Of a stretch of 64,000 nt of DNA, positions 35,849-50,675 are shown in pieces. Positions within the stretch are counted from its first letter, which is position 1, and each line of letters opens with the position of its first letter. The DNA is taken from positions 372,001 through 436,000 of the forward strand of contig NZ_CP110854.1 of assembly GCF_027594745.1 (NCBI RefSeq). Reading direction: 5' to 3'. Source of the DNA: Saprospira grandis (lineage in GTDB: Bacteria > Bacteroidota > Bacteroidia > Chitinophagales > Saprospiraceae). The notes below the pieces were generated by a model. The model was not told where the DNA came from. It searched no databases and saw only the letters and a program-made list of their open reading frames with translations. The position numbers were made by a program, and so were the translations under genes.

Positions 35849-37035
35849 GGGTTGCGCCTTAATGGCTTGACGAAGCTCCTCAATATCCTTTTTGTTTTGG
35901 CCATCACTCTTTGCTGTTCAGTAAGTAGGCTGGCTTGTTGCTTGATCTGCTCTTGCATGCTGGCTTTCTCGGCTGCAGCTGCAGCCTGTGCTTGACGCAG
36001 ACTGTCTAGGCCTTTTCCTTGCTGGTCCATACGCTGCAACATATCGAGCTCACGAGATTTCATTTTCTCGATTTCGCTTTCGAGTTTTTCGTTTTTCTGC
36101 TTTCGCTCCTTAAAGCGATAAGCCAACATAAACTCATGCTGGTTGCCTAGGGCGTTATTTAGGCTGGCATCGGCTCCCATCTCAAAGCTATAGGCAAAAA
36201 ACATTTGCTTTTGCACATTCACACCTACCGTAGCAATAATGGCCGAAGTAGCGGTTTCATTATTACTAGAGCGGTAGGCAAAACCTCCCCAAAGCAATTG
36301 TTTCCAACCAAAAAGCAGGTTCCCTTCTACTTGCAGGGGCAAGCCGGGCACAATTCGGGTCATGAGGACCGGGCGAACAAAGAATTTTTTCTGCTCTCCC
36401 AAGGCAAATTCATAGCCTGCAGAAGCCATAAAATGGCGGGTATTCACATAGCTGACCTCTCTTTCCAAGGCATCCAAAAAGCGAATTTGGTTATTGAGCC
36501 CTTGCAGCATCGACAAGCCGACATTTAGCTTTTTCCAGCGATAATTGAGGCCCATATTAAAGTCAAAAGCGGTTCCCTGAGCTTGGTCGCCCAAAATTTC
36601 GGGATCGTTTTCATCTTCTACATCTGCCGATTGAAAATCAAAGCGCTGATTGACCAAACCTATCGACAAACCTGCCGACAAGCCATGGCTGCCATCCTCC
36701 GAAAAGGGAATATGATAGGCATAAGAGGCCAAGCCGCCCACCTTCCGAATAATATGCGTTTGGTCGGTATACAGCATCCCCCCTAGGCCCATTTTCTTAT
36801 TCTGGATAGGCGCTTCGGCCGAAAAAGCAGCGGTAAGCGGCGCATAAGGCAGGCTGGTCCACTGCCGCTTGATATTCAGGTTCAGGCTCCCCAAACCTTG
36901 GTCCCCCGTCCGTGCCGGATTATAGAGGTAGGGGTTGTAAATATAATGGCCAAAAACCGGCAACTGCTGTGCCTCGGCCGTTTGTAGGCCCAATGCCATC
37001 AGCAGAGAAAGCCCTAGTTTATAAATTCCTTTCAT
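35845..37035 (-). CDS. PorP/SprF-like T9SS membrane protein (5' part of a split gene)
   Basis: This 396-residue frame has a signal peptide (LGLSLLMALGLQTAEAQ), and residues about 25-320 are a PorP/SprF outer-membrane barrel: FGHYIYNPYLYNPARTG at the start, with many alternating beta strands ending near FMLAYRF. A coiled coil follows (KQKNEKLESEIEKMKSRELDML to LLTEQQRVMAKTK). The final residues are probably out of frame, as explained for the OmpA-like segment. The giant type B secreted protein is encoded directly upstream on the same strand, mirroring SprB/SprF pairs in which the SprF-like partner is needed to export or anchor the adhesin. Confidence 0.8.
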   Translation of the reverse strand: MKGIYKLGLSLLMALGLQTAEAQQLPVFGHYIYNPYLYNPARTGDQGLGSLNLNIKRQWTSLPYAPLTAAFSAEAPIQNKKMGLGGMLYTDQTHIIRKVGGLASYAYHIPFSEDGSHGLSAGLSIGLVNQRFDFQSADVEDENDPEILGDQAQGTAFDFNMGLNYRWKKLNVGLSMLQGLNNQIRFLDALEREVSYVNTRHFMASAGYEFALGEQKKFFVRPVLMTRIVPGLPLQVEGNLLFGWKQLLWGGFAYRSSNNETATSAIIATVGVNVQKQMFFAYSFEMGADASLNNALGNQHEFMLAYRFKERKQKNEKLESEIEKMKSRELDMLQRMDQQGKGLDSLRQAQAAAAAEKASMQEQIKQQASLLTEQQRVMAKTKRILRSFVKPLRRNP

Positions 37036-37074
37036 CTATAGTTAGATTTCTATTGTCCTTTAAAATAATGTTTT

Positions 37075-37383
37075 TTTGGGCCTCCGCAGCAAGCTGCGGC
37101 GCTACGTTTCGGGGCTCGCTATTCGCTCGGCCCTGCGGCGCAAAGCGCCTAGGTCTGCGGCTGCGCCGCCCCCCTTCACATCGCTAGGCCTGCGGCCCTT
37201 CGGGCCTGCAAAACCGCTAAGTATGCAAGCGGCCGTCAGGCCGAACGGCCTAGCGATGGGGAGCAGTGGCGCAAAGCGCCAGACCGAGCCAGCGAAGCTG
37301 GCGAAGGGCCGAGCAGACCTGCGAGCTGCGGACCGCAGCGCCTGCAGCCCCAATATAAAGGGCTGCAGGAGGCCCCAAAAAAC
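37075..37383. repeat. Inverted pair of GC-rich elements (E13)
   Basis: The left half opens with GGGCCTCCGCAGC beside the PorP/SprF start. The right half closes with GCAGGAGGCCCC beside the stop codon of the type B adhesin gene. This places an outward-facing pair between two genes that are probably functionally linked. Confidence 0.75.
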
Positions 37384-37388
37384 AAAAA

Positions 37389-43442
<6,054 letters not shown>

Positions 43443-43834
43443 AGAGGTTCTATTCTGTTAAAAATTTATTAAGACAAATAATAAATATAGCGGCTTTAAT
43501 TGAGAAAATAAAATAGTTTGTAACTAATAGCCGTAGGAAATTCTAAAGTACGGCATTTTCGATCTTCTATATTTTGGCAACACTATATTTCTGATAAAGC
43601 TTTAGAATAAAAAGTACATTTGGGACATAAAAAAAGCGCAAGGAAAGAGATTTCCATGCGCTTTTTGCGGTTTTGCAGGCGGCGAAGCCGCCGCAGGCTG
43701 AGCTGCCTGTAGGGGGGCCGAAGGCCAGACCTAGGCGCCTTTGGCGCCGCAGGGCCGAGCAGACTTGCGAGCCAGGAAGGGAGCGACCCGAGCGAAGCGA
43801 AGGGCAGCCCCAAGTAAAATAAAGCTAGAATGTT
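43443..43834. repeat. Adhesin promoter region and element E14
   Basis: 43443-43620 is AT-rich and should contain the adhesin gene's promoter, though no consensus match was convincing. 43674-43812 is a GC-rich element that ends in GGGCAGCCCC facing the 3' end of the CARF-HEPN gene. No gene is seen. Confidence 0.6.
43629..43667 (-). terminator. Terminator of the CRISPR effector operon
   Basis: A 10-bp stem AAAAAGCGCA/TGCGCTTTTT (43631-43640 with 43657-43666) is extended by GGAAA/TTTCC around a GAGA loop, with a T-run on either strand. It is the first terminator after the CARF-HEPN stop codon, beyond the GC-rich element. Confidence 0.8.
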
Positions 43835-45385
43835 CTATTTATAGGAGGGTTGGATAATTTGGAGGATGCGGTTGGTAAGATTTTGTAGTTCTTGGGTTAA
43901 AAACGCTGGACTATTTGCTCTATTATTATATCCTCCGTGGTTAATATCATTACGTAGGCCTCCAGCTAACTCCTCCGCTACAGTTTCATCTTCACTTTCT
44001 TTAGCTGTGATGTCTAAAAATACTTCTTTTAAGCCATTGTATCTTTTACGTTTGTTAACAAGTTTAATAGCCACATCCTTCATCTCTCCTTTATCATCAT
44101 TAAAGTATGCTCTATTCTTCTTCTTAAAGCAGAAGCTAACTATATTACTAATACTGTCATTCTTGTTTCCCCTCAAAGCGGCTTGAGCTACAGCTCTCAT
44201 TTCTTCATGTTGGCTCAAAGTTATATCAGAAAATGTCTTTTCAATGAGCCAAGTAATTAAGCTTTCTTGCAAAAGCGTATAACCTTGTTGCACCATATTA
44301 TGCTCAATACACCATTCTACGGCGGCAAAGCCATTTTCGGAAGTATAGGTATTAAAAGCGTGAATTTTGCCTTCTATTCTATCTAATAGCGGAGGGAGCT
44401 GGCGTTTCAAGCCATTATCTGCCTGTTGTTTTAGCTCAATCACCTTTTGGCGAACTTCTTTGAGTTTTAGCTCTTGGGTAAGTTGTTTACCTCTAGATGT
44501 TCGGATGCCTTTAGCGAGGGCATTTAATTCTTTGCCTAGAGTACTCTGTTCAGTTTCGCCTATTTGTTGATCCAGTAGCGGTTCCAACTTTTGCGCATCG
44601 GCAGACCGAACAAACATCTCTACGGCTTCTGTCCATTGTCCTAGCTCGATGATGCTATTTAAGCGGTGAATAGGAGCTTTTACTGGCTGTTTCTTTAGTG
44701 CTTTCTTTTGCTTATCAGACAAAGACTGGTCATTCAAAGCTTTTTGTTTTTCAGCTTTTCCGGACTCAAAATTACCATAATACAGCGCCTTTAGCACGAC
44801 ATTATTTACCGAGGTTACATAGTCAATGATTGCCAGTGTTAGCATAGGAAGAAATCTAAAACCATTGGTGATATCAAAATAGAGCTCTGTATCCTTACCA
44901 ATATATTCTACAATTCTGGCAAAAACCTCCCAGATTTCATCCTCACTGAGTCCATCGGGAATAGCAACATCTTGAAATTTGCCAATTAGTCCTTCTTCTT
45001 GGAGCTTTTCAAAACGGTACTTTAGGCCATCTTCTGCATCTACAGGTAAAGCTGAAATATCTTCTTTCAAAGCCGCCATAGCCTCTTCTGCCTTTCCTTC
45101 TTTCAAAAGTTTTAAGGCATTAGCTTCTCTTTGCTTATCTGGTTTTTGATTAAATGGGAGAGCTCGACGCAAATAATTGTTCTTCTTCGCAAGAGCTGTA
45201 ACAAAAAAGAAAATCTCATCTTTTTCGACATTCCAGAAATCCTTATTCTTACGAATTTCTTCTTTAAAGATAGCTTCTTGGATGAAGAAGGTTGTCGTTC
45301 CCTCTTCTTTTGTAAAAGAGTAATTTACTTCACCATATCCATTCGTTCCCAAAAACGAGATAAAAACCTTTTTCTTCTGATTCAT
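43835..45385 (-). CDS. CARF-HEPN RNase, Csx2/TIGR02221-type
   Basis: This 516-residue type III accessory RNase should be activated by cyclic oligoadenylate. The CARF domain spans about residues 1-210, with the family motifs FLGTNGYGEVNY (11-22) and DITNGFRFLPML (171-182). The C-terminal HEPN domain carries the catalytic R-x4-H as R478-NDIN-H483. A Lys-rich linker lies at about 205-235. It is the last gene of the Cas10 operon, 3 nt after the HTH gene. Cas10 in this operon keeps the GGDD cyclase motif, so signal and sensor occur together. Csx1/Csx2-type proteins cut single-stranded RNA non-specifically once activated. Confidence 0.85.
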   Translation of the reverse strand: MNQKKKVFISFLGTNGYGEVNYSFTKEEGTTTFFIQEAIFKEEIRKNKDFWNVEKDEIFFFVTALAKKNNYLRRALPFNQKPDKQREANALKLLKEGKAEEAMAALKEDISALPVDAEDGLKYRFEKLQEEGLIGKFQDVAIPDGLSEDEIWEVFARIVEYIGKDTELYFDITNGFRFLPMLTLAIIDYVTSVNNVVLKALYYGNFESGKAEKQKALNDQSLSDKQKKALKKQPVKAPIHRLNSIIELGQWTEAVEMFVRSADAQKLEPLLDQQIGETEQSTLGKELNALAKGIRTSRGKQLTQELKLKEVRQKVIELKQQADNGLKRQLPPLLDRIEGKIHAFNTYTSENGFAAVEWCIEHNMVQQGYTLLQESLITWLIEKTFSDITLSQHEEMRAVAQAALRGNKNDSISNIVSFCFKKKNRAYFNDDKGEMKDVAIKLVNKRKRYNGLKEVFLDITAKESEDETVAEELAGGLRNDINHGGYNNRANSPAFLTQELQNLTNRILQIIQPSYK

Positions 45386-45388
45386 TGA

Positions 45389-45907
45389 TTAAAGTTGGTC
45401 CAAGGCGGCTTGCAGTAGGGGTTTGATGGTCTCCCAATCCTCATTTTTCAGCTTATCGAAGCGATGGCGCAGGCTAGCATAATGGCTACCGAGCAGAATC
45501 GTGGGGCGAATAAAGGGGAGTTGGAGGATAGCCGCTAGGGCATTGCCGTCTTGTTTATGAATAATTTTTTTGAGTTCTTTTTTGATGAATTTCCGATGGT
45601 TGAGCAGTTGTTCGGCCTGTAGTAGGGCCAGGGTATTATGCTTATCGGAGTTCATAAAATCGTTGAGGGTATGGGCGGGAATCCCCTCAAACTGGCTACG
45701 ATTGATAAAGCTGAGGGCCAAAAAATGGCGACAATTTTTGAGCTGGCTTTTAGAGGCAACGGTTCGGGGCTGGTAGTTGGGGTCGGCATATCGCTCGGGG
45801 ATCCCTTGGCGGTGTTTCCATACCCGAATCGTTGTCTCTTTAAGGCCAAACTTCTTTTGTAGCTTTCTGGCTAGCTCTTCGTTGTAGCTGATGTATTTCT
45901 TCGCCAT
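45389..45907 (-). CDS. HTH protein inside the cas operon, about 172 aa
   Basis: From ATG 45907 the protein reads MAKKYISYNEELARKLQKKFG then LKETTIRVWKHRQGIPERYAD, a Cro/YdaS-like helix-turn-helix within residues 8-42. The remaining 130 residues are helical and unrecognised (YASLRHRFDKLKNEDWETIKPLL near the end). The frame extends to 45931. It sits between the TIGR03986-type RAMP and the CARF-HEPN gene, so it may autoregulate the operon or be an uncharacterised accessory factor. It is not a standard Cas protein. Confidence 0.65.
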   Translation of the reverse strand: MAKKYISYNEELARKLQKKFGLKETTIRVWKHRQGIPERYADPNYQPRTVASKSQLKNCRHFLALSFINRSQFEGIPAHTLNDFMNSDKHNTLALLQAEQLLNHRKFIKKELKKIIHKQDGNALAAILQLPFIRPTILLGSHYASLRHRFDKLKNEDWETIKPLLQAALDQL

Positions 45908-45957
45908 AGTGGTATTTTTTATGTGTTTCAATACTTGTATGGTTGAAGATAGGGAAA

Positions 45958-48270
45958 TTATTTGGAGAGGCCCAAAATTTCTTTCGCCCAGTTTTCGGCG
46001 GTGTTAGAGTCGCCTAGCCAGTTGCTGAGTTCTCTACAAAGCGGCGTTTGCTTTGCTTTTTTCTTGCGATTCATAAAGCTATTTTTCTCTTTACTGCTTT
46101 CAGCATTTGAGTAAGCGTGAATCAATGCCTGTTTAAGCTCCTCCCAGTATTCCTCAGGAAGCAGGTCGACTTCTAATCCCTTAAGGAAAAGATTGACCTT
46201 AGAGCGAATTGGCCCAAACTCAGTTTCTCCTTTTACAGGGTCTAAGCCCTGACTAGCTGCTTGTTCTCGTTTTATGGCTAATCGTTTTTTCTCCTCTGCT
46301 TCTTTCTCTAGGCGATCGGCCTCCAGCTCTAGTTGATTTATATGAACACCTAATTGTTCCTTTTTACGTCTTAACTCAGCAAGTAGTTTTTCTCTTCGTT
46401 GTTCTAGGCCAAGAGGAACAACACCTTCTCCTAAAGACTCCAACTCATCAAATTCGTCAGCAATAACGGAGTAACGATTAAGCCCCTCTTTTGCATTTTT
46501 AGCTTTGGTAAATTCATTGTCCTCAGATCCTCGACCAAGCTTCATATACTCTAATTCATTAGAGCGAATATCAGTAAACTTTGCCATAGTCAATAGCTCT
46601 TTAATAGGCTCACTATATAGCCATTTATCATCTACCTGCCGCATACAACTTTCAAAGCTGCGCATAGCGGCCAGGGCTTGCTCCTGCCCTGCTTCTAAAC
46701 GAGCGCTGACCTTTATTGCTCCCAAGCCCAATGGTTTTCCCATACCAATCTGATGAAAGTATTCCCCCTGACTATTATGAAAAGTTAAAGCTGATAAAAT
46801 AGCGCCTAGCTCTACCAAGCGAAGATTGTGGTAGTAGATGCGGCCTTTAAACTTATTGCCAGTATCTAAAGGATTAAATAAAGTGTCAATATTATCATTT
46901 TTATCCTCAGACTTCATCGAAGCAGCTACAAATTCTTTTAAGGGATAACGCTTTCGCCCCGCTAAACGAGCCTTAGAATCATCATAAGTAGCATACACTC
47001 CCCTTTTCAGTTTTCCGTTAGTGTTAAGATCCTGTTCTAGATATGTTGGGTAATAAGAAGCCTTTGGACTAGACAAAACGGTTCTTATGTTCTTGTAGTA
47101 CCGCTTCAAATCCCCCTCATGCCAGAGATGACCTACTTGCACACGGCCCTTTATTTCCTGATATTGAGCTGCGTCTTCGGTCAAATTTGGCACCCAACCA
47201 AAGATACATTCTGCCAAATCAAACTTGCCTAAATTAGCCAAACTGTCTGTGGTGTCTAAGGCTGCGACATCATACTTATAAGGAAGCTTATAGAGATATG
47301 AAATCCCCATATGAATAATTTCTCCAGCTCTGTTTACATTATAAAACACAGGGATTTTACCTTTTTCAACTCCCTTCCCTTCTAGTACAGCTGACCAATG
47401 CTTCCAGTCCTCTGTTTGACGATCAACATCATGATCAAAATAAGCTTGCTTAAAGCTCTTGATTACTTTTCTATCTACAAGGACTCTTGAGCGTCCTTGA
47501 TCAAAGAAGATAAATTCCTTGCCTTTGCCTGTACTTCTTTGTCCCTTGCTTTCTTTACGTAAACCGGGTTGACCTGTAAAAACAAGGACGCCATTCATAC
47601 CTCTAGGGTCATTATTTCCCCCTAGAGCATAGCCCTTACCTGCAGGCACAAAAGTATGTGTTGTTTTAGCAGCACCTGTTTGAGAAAAGTTTTCATACTT
47701 AAAACGAGCTGCTTTATGACTATCATTATTTCTATCATAAAGACGATTTTTTGTCCTCCCCGCCACAAAATACTCCACCATATCTGTCCCAAAAAGATCA
47801 TCAATATTAGCAAAGCTAATCCGTCCAGGCTCGCCACAAGGCGTTATATAGTAGTCCTCACCATCTTTCTTTAACCAACCTGCTTGAATCGGACGATTCT
47901 CCTGACGAATCTGATTCATATACAGTTGCTTGTTATTCAAATCTCTAAAAGCAAATTGATGTTGATTAAACACCCCCAACTTGCTATAACTCATGATCTC
48001 CACAACAGAACGCAACATCCCCTTAAAAGAGGTCGCGGGAATCAGATGACGGCCATTATAATTAGAAAAACTAAGCGGACTATTTGCTGTGCGCTGCCCC
48101 AATTGCCCATCCGCAATAAAAATAGGCGTTCTAGACTCTACTTCAATCTCAATAAATCCAGACTGCCCATCACTAAAAGGCTGGTCCTGACTAATATACG
48201 GACTCCAATCTGGGTAATACACCTTTCTATTTAAAGGCACAAAATTGTATGCTGCTTTAATTGTACTCAT
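45958..48270 (-). CDS. TIGR03986-type type III CRISPR RAMP protein
   Basis: About 770 residues from ATG 48270, which comes 1 nt after the stop of the lysine-rich gene. The N-terminus shows the family hallmarks: AYNFVPLNRKVYYP, then GFIEIEVESRTPIFIADG and HLIPATSFKGMLRSVVE, the Cas7/RAMP core. A later Gly-rich turn is FHQIGMGKPLGLGAIKVS. Residues about 600-680 add a Glu/Lys/Arg coiled coil (LEQRREKLLAELRRKKEQL, ADRLEKEAEEKKRLAIK). It probably forms part of the crRNA-binding backbone. A frame to 48306 exists but overlaps the upstream gene. Confidence 0.82.
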   Translation of the reverse strand: MSTIKAAYNFVPLNRKVYYPDWSPYISQDQPFSDGQSGFIEIEVESRTPIFIADGQLGQRTANSPLSFSNYNGRHLIPATSFKGMLRSVVEIMSYSKLGVFNQHQFAFRDLNNKQLYMNQIRQENRPIQAGWLKKDGEDYYITPCGEPGRISFANIDDLFGTDMVEYFVAGRTKNRLYDRNNDSHKAARFKYENFSQTGAAKTTHTFVPAGKGYALGGNNDPRGMNGVLVFTGQPGLRKESKGQRSTGKGKEFIFFDQGRSRVLVDRKVIKSFKQAYFDHDVDRQTEDWKHWSAVLEGKGVEKGKIPVFYNVNRAGEIIHMGISYLYKLPYKYDVAALDTTDSLANLGKFDLAECIFGWVPNLTEDAAQYQEIKGRVQVGHLWHEGDLKRYYKNIRTVLSSPKASYYPTYLEQDLNTNGKLKRGVYATYDDSKARLAGRKRYPLKEFVAASMKSEDKNDNIDTLFNPLDTGNKFKGRIYYHNLRLVELGAILSALTFHNSQGEYFHQIGMGKPLGLGAIKVSARLEAGQEQALAAMRSFESCMRQVDDKWLYSEPIKELLTMAKFTDIRSNELEYMKLGRGSEDNEFTKAKNAKEGLNRYSVIADEFDELESLGEGVVPLGLEQRREKLLAELRRKKEQLGVHINQLELEADRLEKEAEEKKRLAIKREQAASQGLDPVKGETEFGPIRSKVNLFLKGLEVDLLPEEYWEELKQALIHAYSNAESSKEKNSFMNRKKKAKQTPLCRELSNWLGDSNTAENWAKEILGLSK

Positions 48271-48271
48271 C

Positions 48272-48841
48272 TTATTGTTTGTTTTCAGGTTTTGTAAATC
48301 CAGCAAAAGCCCATACGTATGGACGATATTCCTTTACAGTAGCTGTTGTATCTTCTTGAAAATCATCCTTCACTACCCAACAAGCACTCTCTTCCAATTT
48401 CCAAATTTCATACATAAAAACAGGATTAGATTTTCCCTTTTGCTCCTTCCACTTGTGCTCCACCTTCAGATAAGGTACTCCTAACTCTAATTTCAGCTTC
48501 TTTTTTTTCTTTTCATCCTCTTTCTTCCCTTTCGCTTCCTCTTTTTTTCTCTCTTCCCCCTCTTTTTGCTCCTTCTTCTCAACCAAAACAGCTGCACCCA
48601 AATCAATGGCGGCTACCTCATAAGCCCCATTCAAAAAGCGGATACTTAAGCTCAAATCTTGCTCTTTCAAATAAAAGGCGCCTTCTACCACAAAAGGATG
48701 CAAGCCCTTAGGCCAAGCAGGAACCTCTTTATAGTGGTCTGCTTTCTGTCGATTTGACCACCATAAGTAGCCCTCACATTTTTGGCCAACATACTGCTCC
48801 CAATCTTCAGCCTTAATGGCTGTATATATTTTTGTACTCAT
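48272..48841 (-). CDS. Lysine-rich accessory protein, possibly Csx19-like
   Basis: 189 residues. Residues 1-90 (MSTKIYTAIKAEDWEQYV, GYLWWSNRQKADHY, LKEQDLSLSIRFLNGAYEV) and 120-189 look beta-rich, and between them is a highly charged Lys/Glu stretch (KKEEAKGKKEDEKKKKK). Position in the operon and size suggest the TIGR03984/Csx19 group that goes with type III-D effectors, but motif support is poor. The charged stretch could contact RNA. It is directly upstream of the TIGR03986 gene. Confidence 0.45.
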   Translation of the reverse strand: MSTKIYTAIKAEDWEQYVGQKCEGYLWWSNRQKADHYKEVPAWPKGLHPFVVEGAFYLKEQDLSLSIRFLNGAYEVAAIDLGAAVLVEKKEQKEGEERKKEEAKGKKEDEKKKKKLKLELGVPYLKVEHKWKEQKGKSNPVFMYEIWKLEESACWVVKDDFQEDTTATVKEYRPYVWAFAGFTKPENKQ

Positions 48842-48865
48842 CTTTGCTTTTCTATTCTTGATCTA

Positions 48866-49022
48866 ATAATGATTTGGGCGGCCCCCTTCGGGGCGCTATG
48901 TCCGTGGGCTCGCTATTCGCTCGGCCCTGCAGCCGCCTTTGGCGGCTTGGGTCTGGCCCTGCGGGCCACCCACTACCAGCGCTGCCGCTTTAGCGGGCCT
49001 TCGGCCCGCTCTTTAAGGGCAA
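48866..49022. repeat. GC-rich element E15 inside the cas operon
   Basis: This element lies between the double-Cas7 gene and the Lys-rich gene. Its GGGCGGCCCCC end faces the start codon of the Lys-rich gene, 25 nt away; the far end, with GGGCCTTCGGCCC, abuts the stop of the double-Cas7 gene. It is the only GC-rich element that interrupts the effector operon and may split it into two expression units. Confidence 0.7.
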
Positions 49023-50594
49023 TTAAGCCTCGGTAGTTTGGATCTCGCCCTTCATTCGGCCATGTCCACGCATTACACCTCCACCTAAGGGCAAATGCCC
49101 GCTCACTAAGTCCTTGAGCGCTGCCTCAAAAGCCTGCTGAATCAGAGGATCACCCTCAAAGGCTGCCTTTTCTACATATAAATCAAGTCGGATTCCTTCT
49201 TTTAAGGCCAAGACCTCTTCAGAATAAAGCGCTTGATCCAATGCTCCAGCCGTAAAGCGGTCTATAGCTACATGGTTGAAGATCTTAATCTCGGCCTTAG
49301 ACTGCTCTACATATATATCAGATAACAATAAGCGGCCTCGCTGTCCCTGTTGAATAGATCGGCCTTCTATATTCTCTATTTTTGCAGCCAGACCAAAGAG
49401 AGCCTTTACCGCCTTGTTAATATCTTCATTGTCGATCTGAGAATTGCTGTCTTGCTCTGGCGCCAATTGTTGTTCAACCTTAAGTAGATCCTCCATCATT
49501 TTATTCGCCTCTTCTACACTACTTATTAGCTCTACATTTTGCTTCAAAAAGACTTCTATCTGATCTAACTGGTCTTGCTGCGGATCTGCATACACTTTTT
49601 TAGCCTTAGCTAAATGATAAACAAATCGATGCGCAATAGCCCCCTTAATAGAAGTAGCAGGAAGCAAATAAAAGGTCGCCTCTCTTAATTGATCTTCTTT
49701 TGTCCATGCAATAGCTGTTTCTACCTTAGGGGTAAAATCAGGCAACTGATCTTGCTCTCCAGCTGTCAACAAAAGCTTTTTGGCCAAACTTAAATTAAAA
49801 TCTCCACCAAAAAGGACAAAGTCCTCAGCCTCTAGCTGCAACTGATAATGCTTAAGTTCATTATAGTCCAAAGTAGCCAAACTACGCTTATTATACAGTG
49901 CTGTAGGATGCTTATCTAAACAAGCCGAGGTTTGAAGATAACGATCCATATCTTCCTCTTGGCTAAGGTCTAACTGACGCTCATAAAGCGCAACGAGCTT
50001 CATTTGACCAAAGCCTTTGCGACTCCCAGCCCCCAAACGGAACAAAGGATGTTGTAATAACTGAAGAACTTCCTCCCAGGCAGCAGAATCCTCCTGTTCG
50101 GGCCAAAAACTAATCTGACAAGCAAAACGACTGCCCTTGGGCAATAACTCCGAGTCAAACTTTCCATGGTTTTCCTTATCCGCTACTCCCCTATGGTTAA
50201 TGCGGACATGCTCTCTAAATTGTGTGCGATAATGCTGGTCCAAAGGCGCCTTCAGTTCATGAATAGCTTTTACCCCATCAGCAACCCGCCACTGGCTAGC
50301 CTCTTGGCCTAAAACCAAATGCATAGAAGAGAATTCTATACGACTTCCCGTTTTATCACTTTCTAACGCATTAGCCGCAGATCCAAAGATAGTAGATGTT
50401 GTTTTTCCCTCTACCTCTTGATGCAAATGACGGAGGACTCCCGCCAAACTTGTAGCTGGGATATAAGGAATTTGAAAGGCATCTCTTAAAATAGGATTAT
50501 CCTGTATACCTTCTCTATGGCCTGTGCCCACTCTTAAAGGACTAGCCGCCTCTAAAATGACAAAAGCTTGATAACAATATTTTCGATTAGACAT
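49023..50594 (-). CDS. Double Cas7 (RAMP-RAMP) fusion
   Basis: 523 residues made of two Cas7-like halves. The first (1 to about 230) has PLRVGTGHREGIQDNPILRD, IPYIPATSLAGVLRHL and the Gly loop GAGSRKGFGQMKLV; D32 in QDNPILR sits where Csm3 has its target-RNA-cleaving Asp. The second (about 250-523) has LPATSIKGAIAHRFVY and a Gly loop LGGGVMRGHGRMKG but lacks that Asp. Fused Cas7 subunits are known in type III-D and III-E systems. It probably provides two backbone positions on the crRNA. It lies 81 nt downstream of the Csx10-like gene. Confidence 0.75.
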   Translation of the reverse strand: MSNRKYCYQAFVILEAASPLRVGTGHREGIQDNPILRDAFQIPYIPATSLAGVLRHLHQEVEGKTTSTIFGSAANALESDKTGSRIEFSSMHLVLGQEASQWRVADGVKAIHELKAPLDQHYRTQFREHVRINHRGVADKENHGKFDSELLPKGSRFACQISFWPEQEDSAAWEEVLQLLQHPLFRLGAGSRKGFGQMKLVALYERQLDLSQEEDMDRYLQTSACLDKHPTALYNKRSLATLDYNELKHYQLQLEAEDFVLFGGDFNLSLAKKLLLTAGEQDQLPDFTPKVETAIAWTKEDQLREATFYLLPATSIKGAIAHRFVYHLAKAKKVYADPQQDQLDQIEVFLKQNVELISSVEEANKMMEDLLKVEQQLAPEQDSNSQIDNEDINKAVKALFGLAAKIENIEGRSIQQGQRGRLLLSDIYVEQSKAEIKIFNHVAIDRFTAGALDQALYSEEVLALKEGIRLDLYVEKAAFEGDPLIQQAFEAALKDLVSGHLPLGGGVMRGHGRMKGEIQTTEA

Positions 50595-50675
50595 AAGTTC
50601 AGATGATTTAGGATAGAGCGCTTAATAGATATATGCGCCCATCAACAAAAAAGAATAATGGACATAGCCCGAAGC

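Noticed and set aside
35860..35910. Programmed -1 frameshift between PorP/SprF and OmpA frames
   Set aside because: The in-frame heptamer there (A-AAA-AGG) re-pairs poorly in the A site and no stimulatory structure was evident; an indel or error is simpler.
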